A model generated the notes under the pieces. The model was not told the origin of the DNA. It saw only the letters and a program-made list of their open reading frames with translations, and did no database searches. Below, in pieces: positions 36,722 through 45,521 of a stretch of 64,000 nucleotides of DNA; position 1 is the stretch's first letter, and each line of letters starts with the position of its first letter. Source of the stretch: BP-133 sp040756995. Lineage in GTDB: Bacteria > Actinomycetota > Acidimicrobiia > IMCC26256 > BP-133. Made by a program: the position numbers and the translations under genes. The stretch spans positions 310,001 through 374,000 of the forward strand of contig JBFLYK010000002.1 of NCBI GenBank assembly GCA_040756995.1, in the 5' to 3' direction.

Positions 36722-37177
36722 CTACGAGTGGAAGAAGGCGACGAAGTTGCCGAGCTCGACGAAGGTCTCGCCGAAGGGGCCGCCGCTCTTCCCGATGGTG
36801 GTCAAAGCGCCGGCGGCGGCGTCCACACCCAGGTCGAGGATCGGGTTGAGAGCGGCGAGGCCGCCGGCGCCGTCGTTCAGCTCGGCGAAGCCCTTGGCGC
36901 CTTCGGCGCCGTAGGTCACGCAGCCTTCGGTCACTCTGGCGCCGGCGTTGGCCACATTGGCGTCGGGCACGGCGGCGGTGACGACGCCGAAGCCGGCCGA
37001 GCAGATGAGGGGGAGGCCGACGCGGGCCCCGAATCCCGCCACCGAAAGCACGCCGCTCACGACCGAGACTCTGCCCCTGTCACCGCTGTCGGAGGCAGCA
37101 CCGGACGGCACCGCCCAGCCGGCCAGCAGAGCGGTTCCCACTGCCAGGGCGACCAGCGCCGAACGGGCCCGCTTCAT
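36722..37177 (-). CDS. Small secreted protein, unknown function
   Basis: 151 residues from ATG 37177 (the frame is open upstream to 37219 but lacks a signal in that extension). The signal peptide ends at about residue 28. The mature part is rich in Gly, Ala and Val with two cysteines (LICSAG and TEGCVTYG), which could form a disulfide, and weakly hydrophobic stretches. No family recognised. It is convergent with the Rieske gene and lies 87 bp downstream of the SDR operon. Confidence 0.65.
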   Translation of the reverse strand: MKRARSALVALAVGTALLAGWAVPSGAASDSGDRGRVSVVSGVLSVAGFGARVGLPLICSAGFGVVTAAVPDANVANAGARVTEGCVTYGAEGAKGFAELNDGAGGLAALNPILDLGVDAAAGALTTIGKSGGPFGETFVELGNFVAFFHS

Positions 37178-37264
37178 CCCCGTACAACCCCCGACGAGTT
37201 CTCGAAAGGCTTTCGACAAAGCTACCGCACTCCCTCAGGACCCGTCCACATACCCTCCGGCGGG

Positions 37265-38065
37265 TTAGGCCAACTGGTTCGTCAGCAGGGCGGCCATGAA
37301 TCCGTTGTCGACCTGGAACGACTCGCCGGCGATGAACGACGCCCGGGGGCTGTTGACGAACACCAGTGGCCAGGCCTGCTCCTCGGCGGTCGACCGGCGA
37401 CCGCCGGGACCGACGTAGGCGTCGATCATGGCCGCCCCCACTTGTGCCTCGAACGCCGGCATCATCGCCGTGTCGGTCGGACCGGGATTCGAACAATTGA
37501 GCCGGATCCCGTTCTGCCGCAACAGTGACGCAGCCCGCCAGGCGACCCAGGCGTTGAGCGCCTTCTTCGAGAACATGTACGGCACCTGGAGCCGCTCCGG
37601 ATGGGCCTCGCACCACGCCCGCCCCGACTCGAACCCGTCGGTCTGCACGAACGGCAGGAGGTCATAGATCTCCTGCTGCCATCCCATCCCCGCCGTAGAG
37701 CCCACGCAGACGACGGCGCCGCTGTCGGGCATCTGCGGCACCAGCGCCTCGACGAGATGGCGGGCGCCGACGAAGTTCACCAGCACGGTGTCGAGGTCGG
37801 AGAACGGCGCGCCGGGGAGCCCGGCAACGCTGAAGACCGCCTGCACCGGGCCGTCGATCGCCTTCACCACCCGGTCGATCGACGCCGGGTCGCGCAGGTC
37901 GACCTGCAGTTTCGTCTCGGCCGGACCGTCGATGGCCTTGACGTCGAGAGCCACCACTGTGGCGCCGAGTCCGGCGAGGATTGCGGCGGTTGCTGCCCCC
38001 ATGCCAGATGCGGCGCCCGTCACGACCACCTGCCGGCCGGTGTAGCCAAGCGGATCGTCGATCAC
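37265..38065 (-). CDS. Short-chain dehydrogenase/reductase, 3-alpha-HSD / coniferyl-alcohol-dehydrogenase-like
   Basis: 266 residues. Cofactor motif TGAASGMGAAT, the short-spaced DLRDPASIDRVV region and active-site PYMFSKKALNAWV (Tyr-x3-Lys) are as in the 3-alpha-hydroxysteroid dehydrogenase / coniferyl-alcohol dehydrogenase subgroup. It should interconvert an alcohol and ketone with NAD(P). The ATG overlaps the CoA-transferase stop, so the two are co-translated. Confidence 0.92.
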   Translation of the reverse strand: MIDDPLGYTGRQVVVTGAASGMGAATAAILAGLGATVVALDVKAIDGPAETKLQVDLRDPASIDRVVKAIDGPVQAVFSVAGLPGAPFSDLDTVLVNFVGARHLVEALVPQMPDSGAVVCVGSTAGMGWQQEIYDLLPFVQTDGFESGRAWCEAHPERLQVPYMFSKKALNAWVAWRAASLLRQNGIRLNCSNPGPTDTAMMPAFEAQVGAAMIDAYVGPGGRRSTAEEQAWPLVFVNSPRASFIAGESFQVDNGFMAALLTNQLA

Positions 38066-39270
38066 AGCAGCGCTCCCGTCTCCTTGAGGGCCAGGATGTG
38101 GTCCCAGTCGAGGCCCAGCTCCAGGAGGATCTCATCGGTGTGCTGGCCGTGCCCGGGCGCGGGCGTGAGCTCCGGCGGCGTCTCGTCGAACTGCACCGGG
38201 TTGGCCACGAGCCGGAACGGCGTCCCGTCGTCCAGCTTCAGCTCCGGGAGGTAGCCGTTGGCCAGGACCTGGGGGTCGTCGTGGACCTCGAGGGCGGTCT
38301 GCACCGGACCCCACACACCTTGGACGCGAGAGAGGCGAACCTGCCATTCGGCCAGGGTCCGGGTGGCAAAGATCTCGTCGAGGAGGGCGATGCACTCCTT
38401 GCGGTTGGCGAAGCGCCCCCGGGCGTCGGCGAAGCGGTCGTCGGTGAGGAGATCGGGCCGCTCCATCGCCTCGCACAGTTCCGGCCAGTGCCGGTCGGCC
38501 TGCAGGAAGACGAGAAACACGAACCGCCCGTCCGCCGTCCGGTAGGTGTTGGTGAGCGGGTTGGGCATGTCGGTGCGATCGAAGCCGGGAATCGGCGCAC
38601 CGAGGATGCCGGCGGCGACGATGTCGGGGGAGAGGTTCCACAGGCCGAGCCCGAGCAGTGATACGTCGACGACCGACGGTTCCCCGGTCCGTTCCCGGCG
38701 GAACAGCGCGCCGGCGATCCCGCCGGCGATGGTCTGGCCACCCATGATGTCGCCGAAGGCCGCCCGCTGGAGCGGGGGATAGCCGCCCTCGGAGGTGTAG
38801 GCGGCGGCGATCCCCGCCTGGGCCCAGTAGGCGGCGGCGTCGTATCCGCCCCGCTCCGCGCCCTCGCCCCGCACGCCGTACCCGTGGCCCCGGGCGTAGA
38901 TCACCTTTGGATTGCGGGCCCGGACGCTGGCGACGTCGATGCCAAGGCGGGCGCACGAGTGGGGCAGGAGATTCGTGAGAAAGACGTCGGCGGTCTCGAG
39001 CAGCCGGTACAGCACGTCGAGGCCGTCGGGGTGGGCGATGTCGAGGCCGAGGCTGCGCTTGCCTCGGTTCGGCTGCTCCACGAGGTAGTTCACCCCGCCG
39101 GCGGTCGGCACGATCCCCGAAGAGATCAGCCCCCGTTGCGGGTCGCCCGTCTCCGGGTGCTCGATCTTGATGACCTGGGCCCCCCAGTCGGCCAGGACCG
39201 CCCCGGCGGCCGGCACGAATGTCCACGTCGCCACCTCGATGACCCGCACTCCGGCGAGAATGCCGCTCAT
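38062..39270 (-). CDS. Class III CoA-transferase (CaiB/BaiF family)
   Basis: 402 residues from ATG 39270, which has GAGGA upstream; an upstream in-frame ATG at 39306 is less likely. Family motifs: GVRVIEVATW, FVPAAGAVLADWGAQVIKIE, RGKRSLGLDI and DVFLTNLLP. The conserved catalytic aspartate is expected in the region around residue 170. It would transfer CoA between acyl groups, activating the substrate for beta-oxidation. It overlaps the SDR gene and diverges from the glyoxalase-fold gene. Confidence 0.93.
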   Translation of the reverse strand: MSGILAGVRVIEVATWTFVPAAGAVLADWGAQVIKIEHPETGDPQRGLISSGIVPTAGGVNYLVEQPNRGKRSLGLDIAHPDGLDVLYRLLETADVFLTNLLPHSCARLGIDVASVRARNPKVIYARGHGYGVRGEGAERGGYDAAAYWAQAGIAAAYTSEGGYPPLQRAAFGDIMGGQTIAGGIAGALFRRERTGEPSVVDVSLLGLGLWNLSPDIVAAGILGAPIPGFDRTDMPNPLTNTYRTADGRFVFLVFLQADRHWPELCEAMERPDLLTDDRFADARGRFANRKECIALLDEIFATRTLAEWQVRLSRVQGVWGPVQTALEVHDDPQVLANGYLPELKLDDGTPFRLVANPVQFDETPPELTPAPGHGQHTDEILLELGLDWDHILALKETGALL

Positions 39271-39310
39271 ACCCGTCCTCGTCCCTGGGATTCGTTCCGT
39301 GCGCATGGCA

Positions 39311-39333
39311 AGTCGAAAGACTTACCGTACTAT
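39311..39333 (+). promoter_or_regulatory. Promoter of the glyoxalase-fold gene with small hairpin
   Basis: AAGTC-GAAA-GACTT (from 39310) is a compact hairpin or operator dyad. It is followed by TACTAT (39328-39333), a plausible -10 box. GTACTATGCT matches the TetR promoter at 6243. The divergent CoA-transferase start is 40 bp away. Confidence 0.4.
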
Positions 39334-39366
39334 GCTCGATATGTCGTCGGGAAGGGGGAGCGAGCC

Positions 39367-40266
39367 ATGAGGAGCCTGATCGAGGTCCGCCGCCTGCTCC
39401 ACGCCAACTACAACTGCACCGACGTGGCCGTCCTCGAGCGCTGGTACACCGAGCTCTTCGGGCTGCAGCCGGTCATGCGGACGGACTCGGCCGACACACC
39501 CGGCGTCGCCTTCGGGCTGCGGATGGACACCGCCCATCGCACGGCGTTCCTCTACGACCATCGGGGCGCCCGGCGGACGACCGCTCTGGAGCTCGTGCAG
39601 TGGGTGACGCCGCCGACCATCGGCGAGGCCTACGAGGACCCGTGGGATCGCGGCATCCAGGCGCTGGCCTTCGCCGCTCCCGATCTCGACGGCATCGCTG
39701 CCCAGGTCGCCACGGCCGGCGGAACGGTCGTCCGTCGGGGCCGGGACTGGCTCCTGGCCAAGGACCCCGAATGCGTCAACGTCGAGGTTTACCGCGCCGA
39801 CGCACCACCGGAGCAGGTGCACGTGCGGCTCACGGTCGACGACCTGGGCCGGACCACCGACTGGTGGTCGGCCCTCGGCTTCGAGCCGGCGGCCGCCGCC
39901 ATCCGCGTGCCGGCGGCCGACATCTGGCCCGGCAACCGCGAGCGTGCGGTGACGGACGAGATCGCCGTGGTGGCCACCGACGACCCGACCTTCGCCCTCA
40001 ACTTCACGACCTGGTCGGGCCCGCCGCCGGTGGGCCCGAGCTACGGAGCGCCGTTCCATCGCGGGCTCTACCGCCTGGCCATGGCCGTCGACGACGTCCA
40101 CGGCGCCTGGGAGAAGCTGCGGGCCGACGGTCTCGCCACCCAGCCGCCGTACACCTTCCAGCTGCCGGGCACCAGGATCACCGAGGGGCTCACGATCCTG
40201 TTCCTGCGCGATCCCGACGGGATCCTCGTCGAGCTGGTCGAGCGGCCCCGCAGCTTTTTCCAGTAG
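39367..40266 (+). CDS. Vicinal-oxygen-chelate (glyoxalase-fold) two-domain protein
   Basis: 299 residues from ATG 39367, with a GGGGAG site upstream. Two VOC modules are visible: residues about 10-145 (HANYNCTDVAVLERWYTELF to VNVEVYRA) and about 150-299 (VHVRLTVDDLGRTTDWWSAL to FLRDPDGILVELVERP). The final DPDGILVELVE is the classic metal-glutamate end. Family members include ring-cleavage dioxygenases, epimerases and glyoxalases, and which of these this is cannot be told. It is convergent with the SDR at 40270. Confidence 0.88.
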   Translation: MRSLIEVRRLLHANYNCTDVAVLERWYTELFGLQPVMRTDSADTPGVAFGLRMDTAHRTAFLYDHRGARRTTALELVQWVTPPTIGEAYEDPWDRGIQALAFAAPDLDGIAAQVATAGGTVVRRGRDWLLAKDPECVNVEVYRADAPPEQVHVRLTVDDLGRTTDWWSALGFEPAAAAIRVPAADIWPGNRERAVTDEIAVVATDDPTFALNFTTWSGPPPVGPSYGAPFHRGLYRLAMAVDDVHGAWEKLRADGLATQPPYTFQLPGTRITEGLTILFLRDPDGILVELVERPRSFFQ

Positions 40267-40269
40267 CAG

Positions 40270-41067
40270 TCAGAGACGGGTCGGCCGCCGGCCGAGGGCC
40301 GCCAGGAACGGCTGGCTGTACACCACATTTCCCGTCATCTGTTTCGGTGGTGACGAGCACATCACGAGCGCGGCCTCGGCCATCCAGTCCACCGGCTCGA
40401 GCGGAAATCCCTCGACGAGGTCGTGGTGGCTCGCGCCCGGTGTGGCGACGTTGTCCCACGGCGCCAGCGAGTTGACCGCGATGCCGTCGTCGTACAGCTC
40501 GGCGGCCATGGAGTTGGACAGGCGGTCGAGCCCCGCCTTCACCGCGCCGTAGATCGTGACGCCCCGCGTCTGCGCCTCGTCGAACGGCGGTCCGAGGGCG
40601 AGGTTGGCGACGCGGCTCGAGATGTTGAGGATCCAGCCTTCGCCTTTGGTCCTCATCCCCGGCACCACCAGCCGGGCCAGCTCGTACGGCGCCCAGAGCT
40701 GCACCTCGACCATGAGATCGAAGCGCTTGCGAGGGAAGTCTTCCATCGGCCGCAGGTAGGTGACGGCGGCGTTGTTGACCAGGATGTCGACCGGGCCGAG
40801 CCGGCGCTCCGCTTCGGCCACGAGGCGGGCTCGGTCCTCGGCCTTCGAGACGTCGCACCGAACGGTGATGGCCTCGCCGCCGGCGGCCCGGATGGCAGCG
40901 GCGGTCTCCACCAGCGAACCCCGGTATTTCGGGTCGGGGTCGAGGGTGCGGGCCGACAGCACAACCCGGGCGCCCTCCTCGGCCAACCGCCGGGCGATCG
41001 CCTCGCCGATGCCCCGGCTCGACCCGGTAACGACGGCGACCTTCCCGGCACAGGCGCCGGTCGTCAT
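40270..41067 (-). CDS. Short-chain dehydrogenase/reductase
   Basis: 265 residues from ATG 41067, which overlaps the P450 stop. Classical SDR motifs: VTGSSRGIGEAIARRLAEEG, DILVNNAAVTYLRP, NISS and IYGAVKAGLDRLS (Tyr-x3-Lys). After the catalytic loop comes AVNSLAPWDNVATPG. It should act on a hydroxyl or keto intermediate made by the neighbouring P450. Confidence 0.93.
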   Translation of the reverse strand: MTTGACAGKVAVVTGSSRGIGEAIARRLAEEGARVVLSARTLDPDPKYRGSLVETAAAIRAAGGEAITVRCDVSKAEDRARLVAEAERRLGPVDILVNNAAVTYLRPMEDFPRKRFDLMVEVQLWAPYELARLVVPGMRTKGEGWILNISSRVANLALGPPFDEAQTRGVTIYGAVKAGLDRLSNSMAAELYDDGIAVNSLAPWDNVATPGASHHDLVEGFPLEPVDWMAEAALVMCSSPPKQMTGNVVYSQPFLAALGRRPTRL

Positions 41068-42233
41068 CGCGGCCACACCAGCGGCATCTCGTCGAAGTAG
41101 CGCAGCTGCTTCGGCCAGCCGATCCGGGGATCGGCGCCCGGGGCGAGCGTGTACTCGGGGATGCGGCGGTGCCATTCTTCAAGTACCAGCCGCAGCTCGA
41201 GCCGGGCGAGGTGCGAACCGAGACAGCGGTGGATCCCCCCGCCGAAGGTGTAGTGGCGGATCATCGTCCGGTCGAAGTCGATGTCATCGGGCCGGTCGTA
41301 GACAGCCGGATCCCGGTTAGCGGCGCCGAGGTTGAGCCGGACGTCGGTGCCCTTGGGAATCGGGCAGCCGCCGAGCTCGGTGTCGGCCGATACCACCCGC
41401 GGCAGCTCCCAGACCGGCACCTCCACCCGCAGCAGCTCTTCCACCGCCGCCGGGATCACGGCCGGGTCTTCAACGAGCCGGCGACGGAGGTCGGGCCGGC
41501 GAGCGAGGTGGTTGTAGAACAGGCCCAGCGCCGACGTCACGGTCTCGAGCCCGGCCAGGACGAACAGGAAGGCCATGCTCAGGATCTCGATGTCGTCCAT
41601 CGGCCGTTCGTCGTCGTCCACTGCCAGCAGCTGGCTGAGGAGGTCGTCGCCGCCCGTCTGGCGGCGCTCGCTCACGTAGCTGGCGAGATATCCGAACAAC
41701 TCGCCGGCCGCCGCCATCTCCTCCGGCGTCGTCTCCCGGTCGGGGTCGGCGGCCGAGAGCACGCCGTCCTTCCAGGTCACGAACCGATCGCGGTCGTTGA
41801 GCGGCAGTCCGAACACCGTGAGGAACACCTGGGCCGGGAAGGGCACCGCCAGGGCCGGGACAAGGTCGCAGGCGCCGTCGTCGATGAACTGGTCGATGAG
41901 GACGTTGACCTGGGTCCGCAACTCCTCGCCCAGTCGGGCCACCCGCTTGGGCCCGAAGAATGGGTCGAGGATCCGCCGGTAGCGGGCATGGTCGGGCGGG
42001 TCGATGGCGATCGGTACCAGCGGGATCGGCGCGCCGAGGCGGTCGAACGCCAGCTTCGAAGAGAAGACGACCGGGTCGTGCAGCGCGGCGTCGACGAAGG
42101 CCTGGCGGGCCACCATCCAGTAGTCGTCGATCGGGAAGGCGGGCGGGGCTTCCCGGAACTGCCGGTAGGCCTCGGCCGGGTCGTCCGCCATCGGAACGTC
42201 GCCCAGGTGGACCGGGCAGCCGCTCAACTCCAC
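41064..42233 (-). CDS. Cytochrome P450 monooxygenase
   Basis: 389 residues, soluble bacterial type. Haem-binding FGGGIHRCLGSHLAR (cysteine ligand at about residue 335), EELLR as the ExxR motif and the I-helix oxygen-binding AGLETVT are all present. The opening GCPVHL is typical of this group. It should hydroxylate a hydrophobic substrate with ferredoxin partners encoded elsewhere. It leads a two-gene operon with the SDR and diverges from the acyl-CoA dehydrogenase pair. The CYP family cannot be assigned without alignment. Confidence 0.95.
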   Translation of the reverse strand: MELSGCPVHLGDVPMADDPAEAYRQFREAPPAFPIDDYWMVARQAFVDAALHDPVVFSSKLAFDRLGAPIPLVPIAIDPPDHARYRRILDPFFGPKRVARLGEELRTQVNVLIDQFIDDGACDLVPALAVPFPAQVFLTVFGLPLNDRDRFVTWKDGVLSAADPDRETTPEEMAAAGELFGYLASYVSERRQTGGDDLLSQLLAVDDDERPMDDIEILSMAFLFVLAGLETVTSALGLFYNHLARRPDLRRRLVEDPAVIPAAVEELLRVEVPVWELPRVVSADTELGGCPIPKGTDVRLNLGAANRDPAVYDRPDDIDFDRTMIRHYTFGGGIHRCLGSHLARLELRLVLEEWHRRIPEYTLAPGADPRIGWPKQLRYFDEMPLVWPR

Positions 42234-42302
42234 CGAACCCCCTTCCCGAGCTATTCTCGCATGACCTACCGAAAGTAATTCGATATACCCGGAGGATCAA
42301 GG

Positions 42303-43469
42303 CTGAGCGCTCTCCAGCACCCGGACGAGTTCCGTTCCGCCTTCGTCGGGTGGCTGACGGCCAACGAGGACCGCCTCGCGCCGTTCCGAGCCCGACATCC
42401 CGGTTCGATCGAGGAGTCCTGCGTCCACGACAACGGTCTCCATCGCATGCTGGGGGAGGCCGGCTGGACACTGTACGGCTGGCCCGAGGAGGTTGGGGGC
42501 CGGGGTGGCACGGCGATACTGCGGGCGATCCTGTACGACGAGCTGGTCGGCGGCGGCTACGTCGTTCCCGAGGCACTCAACGTGGTCGAGACGATCGGGC
42601 CGATGCTGTGCACCTATGCCCCGCAACTCGCCGAGGTCGAGCTACCGGCGTTCGCCGCCGGGGAGCGAATGTGGTCGCAGGGCTTCTCCGAACCCGACGC
42701 CGGCAGCGACATGGCCTCCATCCGCACCCGGGCCACGCTCGACGGTGACGCCTTCCGCCTCAACGGTCAGAAGACCTGGGTCAGCTACGGGCACCTGGCC
42801 GACGCCTGTGGTGTCCTCGTCCGCACCGGCGACGCCGAAAGCCGTCACCGGGGACTCTCCATCTTGTGGGTCGACATGACGCTGCCCGGCGTGACCGCCC
42901 GGCCGATCGCCGCCGCCTCGGGCCGCAACGAGTTCGCCGAGCTGTTCTTCGATGACGTCGTCGTGCCCCGGTCCTGCCTCGTCGGGGAGCTCAACGGTGG
43001 GTGGGCCGTCGCCCTGCATCTGCTGCAGTTCGAGCGGGGGATGTACGGCTGGATCCGCCAGGCCTGGCTCCACCGCCGGCTTGGGGACGTCCTGCGGGCG
43101 GCCTCCGGTGCAGCCGTGGCCGGCGCAGCCATTGTCCCGGGTGCCGCCGAGCTGGCCGGCGACGCTTTGCTGGCCGTCCTCAGCCTCCGGTTGCGGTGCC
43201 GGGCCACGGTCGAGCGTCTGGCCGCCGGTGCCTTCCTCGGTGCCGAGATCTCCGTCGACAAACTGCTGCTGAGTGAGGCGGAACAGCGGGTCGCCGACAC
43301 CGCCCGACTCGTGGTGGGGCCCGGTTTCCTCGTTGACGACAGTCTGCCGGCCGCCGAGTGGCGCTCCGAGTGGTTCTTCTCCCGGGCCACCTCGATCTAC
43401 GGCGGCGCCGCGGAGGTGCAGCGGGACATCGTGGCCGAACACCTTCTCGGCCTGCCGAAAGGGCGGTGA
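42303..43469 (+). CDS. Acyl-CoA dehydrogenase (FadE-like subunit), probable CTG start
   Basis: 388 residues if translation starts at CTG 42303, which lies 6 nt after GGAGGA. No ATG, GTG or TTG lies between the upstream in-frame TAA and this point, while ATG 42447 would remove 48 residues of the N-terminal helical domain. FAD-binding landmarks are present: SQGFSEPDAGSDMASIRTRA, NGQKTWVSYGHLAD and the C-terminal SIYGGAAEVQRDIVAEHLLG. It overlaps a second acyl-CoA dehydrogenase gene, the arrangement of heteromeric FadE pairs that act on ring- or steroid-derived acyl-CoAs. Confidence 0.9.
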   Translation: MSALQHPDEFRSAFVGWLTANEDRLAPFRARHPGSIEESCVHDNGLHRMLGEAGWTLYGWPEEVGGRGGTAILRAILYDELVGGGYVVPEALNVVETIGPMLCTYAPQLAEVELPAFAAGERMWSQGFSEPDAGSDMASIRTRATLDGDAFRLNGQKTWVSYGHLADACGVLVRTGDAESRHRGLSILWVDMTLPGVTARPIAAASGRNEFAELFFDDVVVPRSCLVGELNGGWAVALHLLQFERGMYGWIRQAWLHRRLGDVLRAASGAAVAGAAIVPGAAELAGDALLAVLSLRLRCRATVERLAAGAFLGAEISVDKLLLSEAEQRVADTARLVVGPGFLVDDSLPAAEWRSEWFFSRATSIYGGAAEVQRDIVAEHLLGLPKGR

Positions 43470-44443
43470 CGGTGGACGCCGCCGAGCTCGCCCTTGTCCG
43501 CAAGACCTTCGAGAACGCCTTGGCGAACCGCCGCGGCGCCATCGGGGGGCTGCTCGACGAACTCGGCTGGAAGGAGCTCCAGGCCGCCGAGCCGGCCGTG
43601 GCCGTCGGTGAGCTCTTCGAAGCCCAGGGTCGCCTCGGCGTCAGCACCGATGCGCTCGACCACGTCGTCGCCTTGGCCCTCTCCGCCCCGATGCCGGAGG
43701 GCACCGCCGTGGTCCACCCCGAGCTCGCCGGGTGGGACCGGCCGCCCGCCCAGCCCGCCGCCGGCTCCACCGTGCGCTTCGAGGGATACGTCCTGGCCGG
43801 ACCTGAGCGGGCGACGCAGCTTCTGATTCCGGCGCCACGACCGGACGGCGACGTCGAAGCGATTCCGGCCGACCTGGCCGGCACCGAGGTACGGCCGATC
43901 GCCGGAATCGACCCCGAGCTCCGGCTCGTCGCCGTGCGCGGCGAAGCCCGCCGCCCCGGCGCAGCGGCGAACGGGCCGGGTGTGGGGTGGAACCATGTGG
44001 CGTCGGCCGCCCGGCGGGCTCTGGCCCACGAGCTGTGCGCCCTCGGTCAGGCCATGGTCGACACCGCCGCCGCCCATGTGAGGGACCGCCACCAGTTCGG
44101 CCGCCCGATCGCCGCCTTCCAGACCGTGCGCCACCGCCTGACCGAGGTGTCCGTGGCCCTGGCCTCGGCCCGCGGTGCCCTGGACGCCGCCTGGGCGACC
44201 GGCGACCCGACCATCGCCGACGCGGCCAAGGCCCTGGCCGGCCGCGCCGCACAGCTCGCCGCCCTCCACTGCCTCCAGGTCACGGGGGCGATCGGGTTCA
44301 CCGAGGAGTACGGCCTGGCGGCCCGCATCCGAAGAGTCATGGCCGTCGACGGGCTCTACGGATCAGCCGACCACCTGCGGTCCCGGCTCGGCGCCCAACT
44401 GCTCGAGGCCGGCGCCGTCCCCCGTGTCTATTCCCTTCCCTAG
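43466..44443 (+). CDS. Acyl-CoA dehydrogenase-like second subunit
   Basis: 325 residues from GTG 43466 (GTGA overlap; GTG 43472 is possible). It is shorter than usual with a divergent middle. The C-terminal helical domain is clear: RDRHQFGRPIAAFQTVRHRL and QVTGAIGFTEEYGLAARIRR. The paired gene structure and lower conservation match the beta chain of alpha2beta2 acyl-CoA dehydrogenases known from steroid catabolism. It should dehydrogenate an acyl-CoA to the enoyl-CoA together with 42303. Confidence 0.88.
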   Translation: MTVDAAELALVRKTFENALANRRGAIGGLLDELGWKELQAAEPAVAVGELFEAQGRLGVSTDALDHVVALALSAPMPEGTAVVHPELAGWDRPPAQPAAGSTVRFEGYVLAGPERATQLLIPAPRPDGDVEAIPADLAGTEVRPIAGIDPELRLVAVRGEARRPGAAANGPGVGWNHVASAARRALAHELCALGQAMVDTAAAHVRDRHQFGRPIAAFQTVRHRLTEVSVALASARGALDAAWATGDPTIADAAKALAGRAAQLAALHCLQVTGAIGFTEEYGLAARIRRVMAVDGLYGSADHLRSRLGAQLLEAGAVPRVYSLP

Positions 44444-44453
44444 AGGAGCCAGC

Positions 44454-45224
44454 GTGGAGAACCCATTCAGTCCGATCGTTCTGCTCGAGGAACAGGGACC
44501 GGTATGCCTCGTCACCCTCAACCGCCCCGAGGCGCTCAACGCCTCGAACCCCGCGCTGCACCGGGCCATGGCTCGGCTCTGGCGTCACCTGGCCGAACAG
44601 CCCGACCTCCGCGCTGTCGTCATCACCGGGGCCGGCCGTGCGTTCTGCGCCGGTGGTGACATGGACCTCTTCAAAGCGCTGCAAAGCGACTCTGCCACCC
44701 GGCAGCTTCTTCTTGACGAGGCGGCGCAGGTCATCTCTGAAATGGCGCATTTTCCGCTGCCCGTCGTGGCGGCCGTCAACGGCGCCGCTGTCGGCCTGGG
44801 GGCCAACGTCGCGCTGCTGTCCGACATCGTCTTCATGGCGCGGTCGGCCTACCTGTGCGACCCTCACGTGCCGGTCGGTCTCACCGCCGCCGACGGCGGC
44901 GCACCACTGTGGCCCTTGTTCACCAGCCCCCTCAAGGTGAAGGAATACCTCTTCACGGGCGCCCGCATTGCCGCTGAGGAAGCCGTCACGATCGGGTTCG
45001 CCAACCGCGTCGTGGCCGACGACGAACTTCTTGGCGCCGCTCTCGACTTCGCCGCTCGGCTCGCCGAGCAACCGCCTCACGCCCTCCGCACCACGAAACG
45101 GGCCGTCAACATCCACCTCACCCGGGCCATCGCCGGCGTCCTCGAATACGCCCTCTCGGCGGAATACCAGTCCTTCGACACCCCGGAGCACCACGCCGCT
45201 GTGGCCAAGTTCCTTCAGAGCTAG
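44454..45224 (+). CDS. Enoyl-CoA hydratase/isomerase
   Basis: 256 residues from GTG 44454, with GAGGAG upstream. Crotonase motifs: LNRPEALNASNPALHRA, ITGAGRAFCAGGDMDLF forming the first oxyanion peptide, and AAVNGAAVGLGANVALLSD the second. VPVGLTAADGG occupies the usual catalytic-glutamate loop; the position of a catalytic Glu is not obvious here, so isomerase or other crotonase activity is possible. It follows the acyl-CoA dehydrogenase pair as the next beta-oxidation step. Confidence 0.93.
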   Translation: MENPFSPIVLLEEQGPVCLVTLNRPEALNASNPALHRAMARLWRHLAEQPDLRAVVITGAGRAFCAGGDMDLFKALQSDSATRQLLLDEAAQVISEMAHFPLPVVAAVNGAAVGLGANVALLSDIVFMARSAYLCDPHVPVGLTAADGGAPLWPLFTSPLKVKEYLFTGARIAAEEAVTIGFANRVVADDELLGAALDFAARLAEQPPHALRTTKRAVNIHLTRAIAGVLEYALSAEYQSFDTPEHHAAVAKFLQS

Positions 45225-45314
45225 TTGGAGAACGAGCTGCCGTCGCCAGACGCACAAAGCGATGTTGGTCATGTGCATCATGCCGCTGAGCCAGGCGAAT
45301 GCCGATCGCCAGCC

Positions 45315-45437
45315 ATCCGCGACGCGGCCGGCTTCCCGCCCGGCGTCATGAAGGTCCTGCTGGGTGAAGCGGAAACCGGCCATGTGCTGGTGTCCAACCC
45401 AGGCGTCGCCCGGGTCAGCTTGACCGGCAGCCCGCAG
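45315..45437 (+). pseudogene. Aldehyde dehydrogenase fragment
   Basis: About 41 codons read as DAAGFPPGVMKVLLGEAETG and then LVSNPGVARVSLTGS. This matches the cofactor-binding region of aldehyde dehydrogenases (compare ETDIPPGVCNIV and VDIVTFTGSTATGR in the intact enzyme at 25768). No start, catalytic cysteine or remaining domains are present on either side. It is an isolated relic between the enoyl-CoA hydratase and the VapBC module. Confidence 0.7.
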
Positions 45438-45521
45438 AGTTCGCGACAGGGCCGACATGCCGGTCGACGTCGGCGAGTGCGGCACTCGTCGAGTCGGGAT
45501 CGTCCCGAAAAGGTTGAGCGA

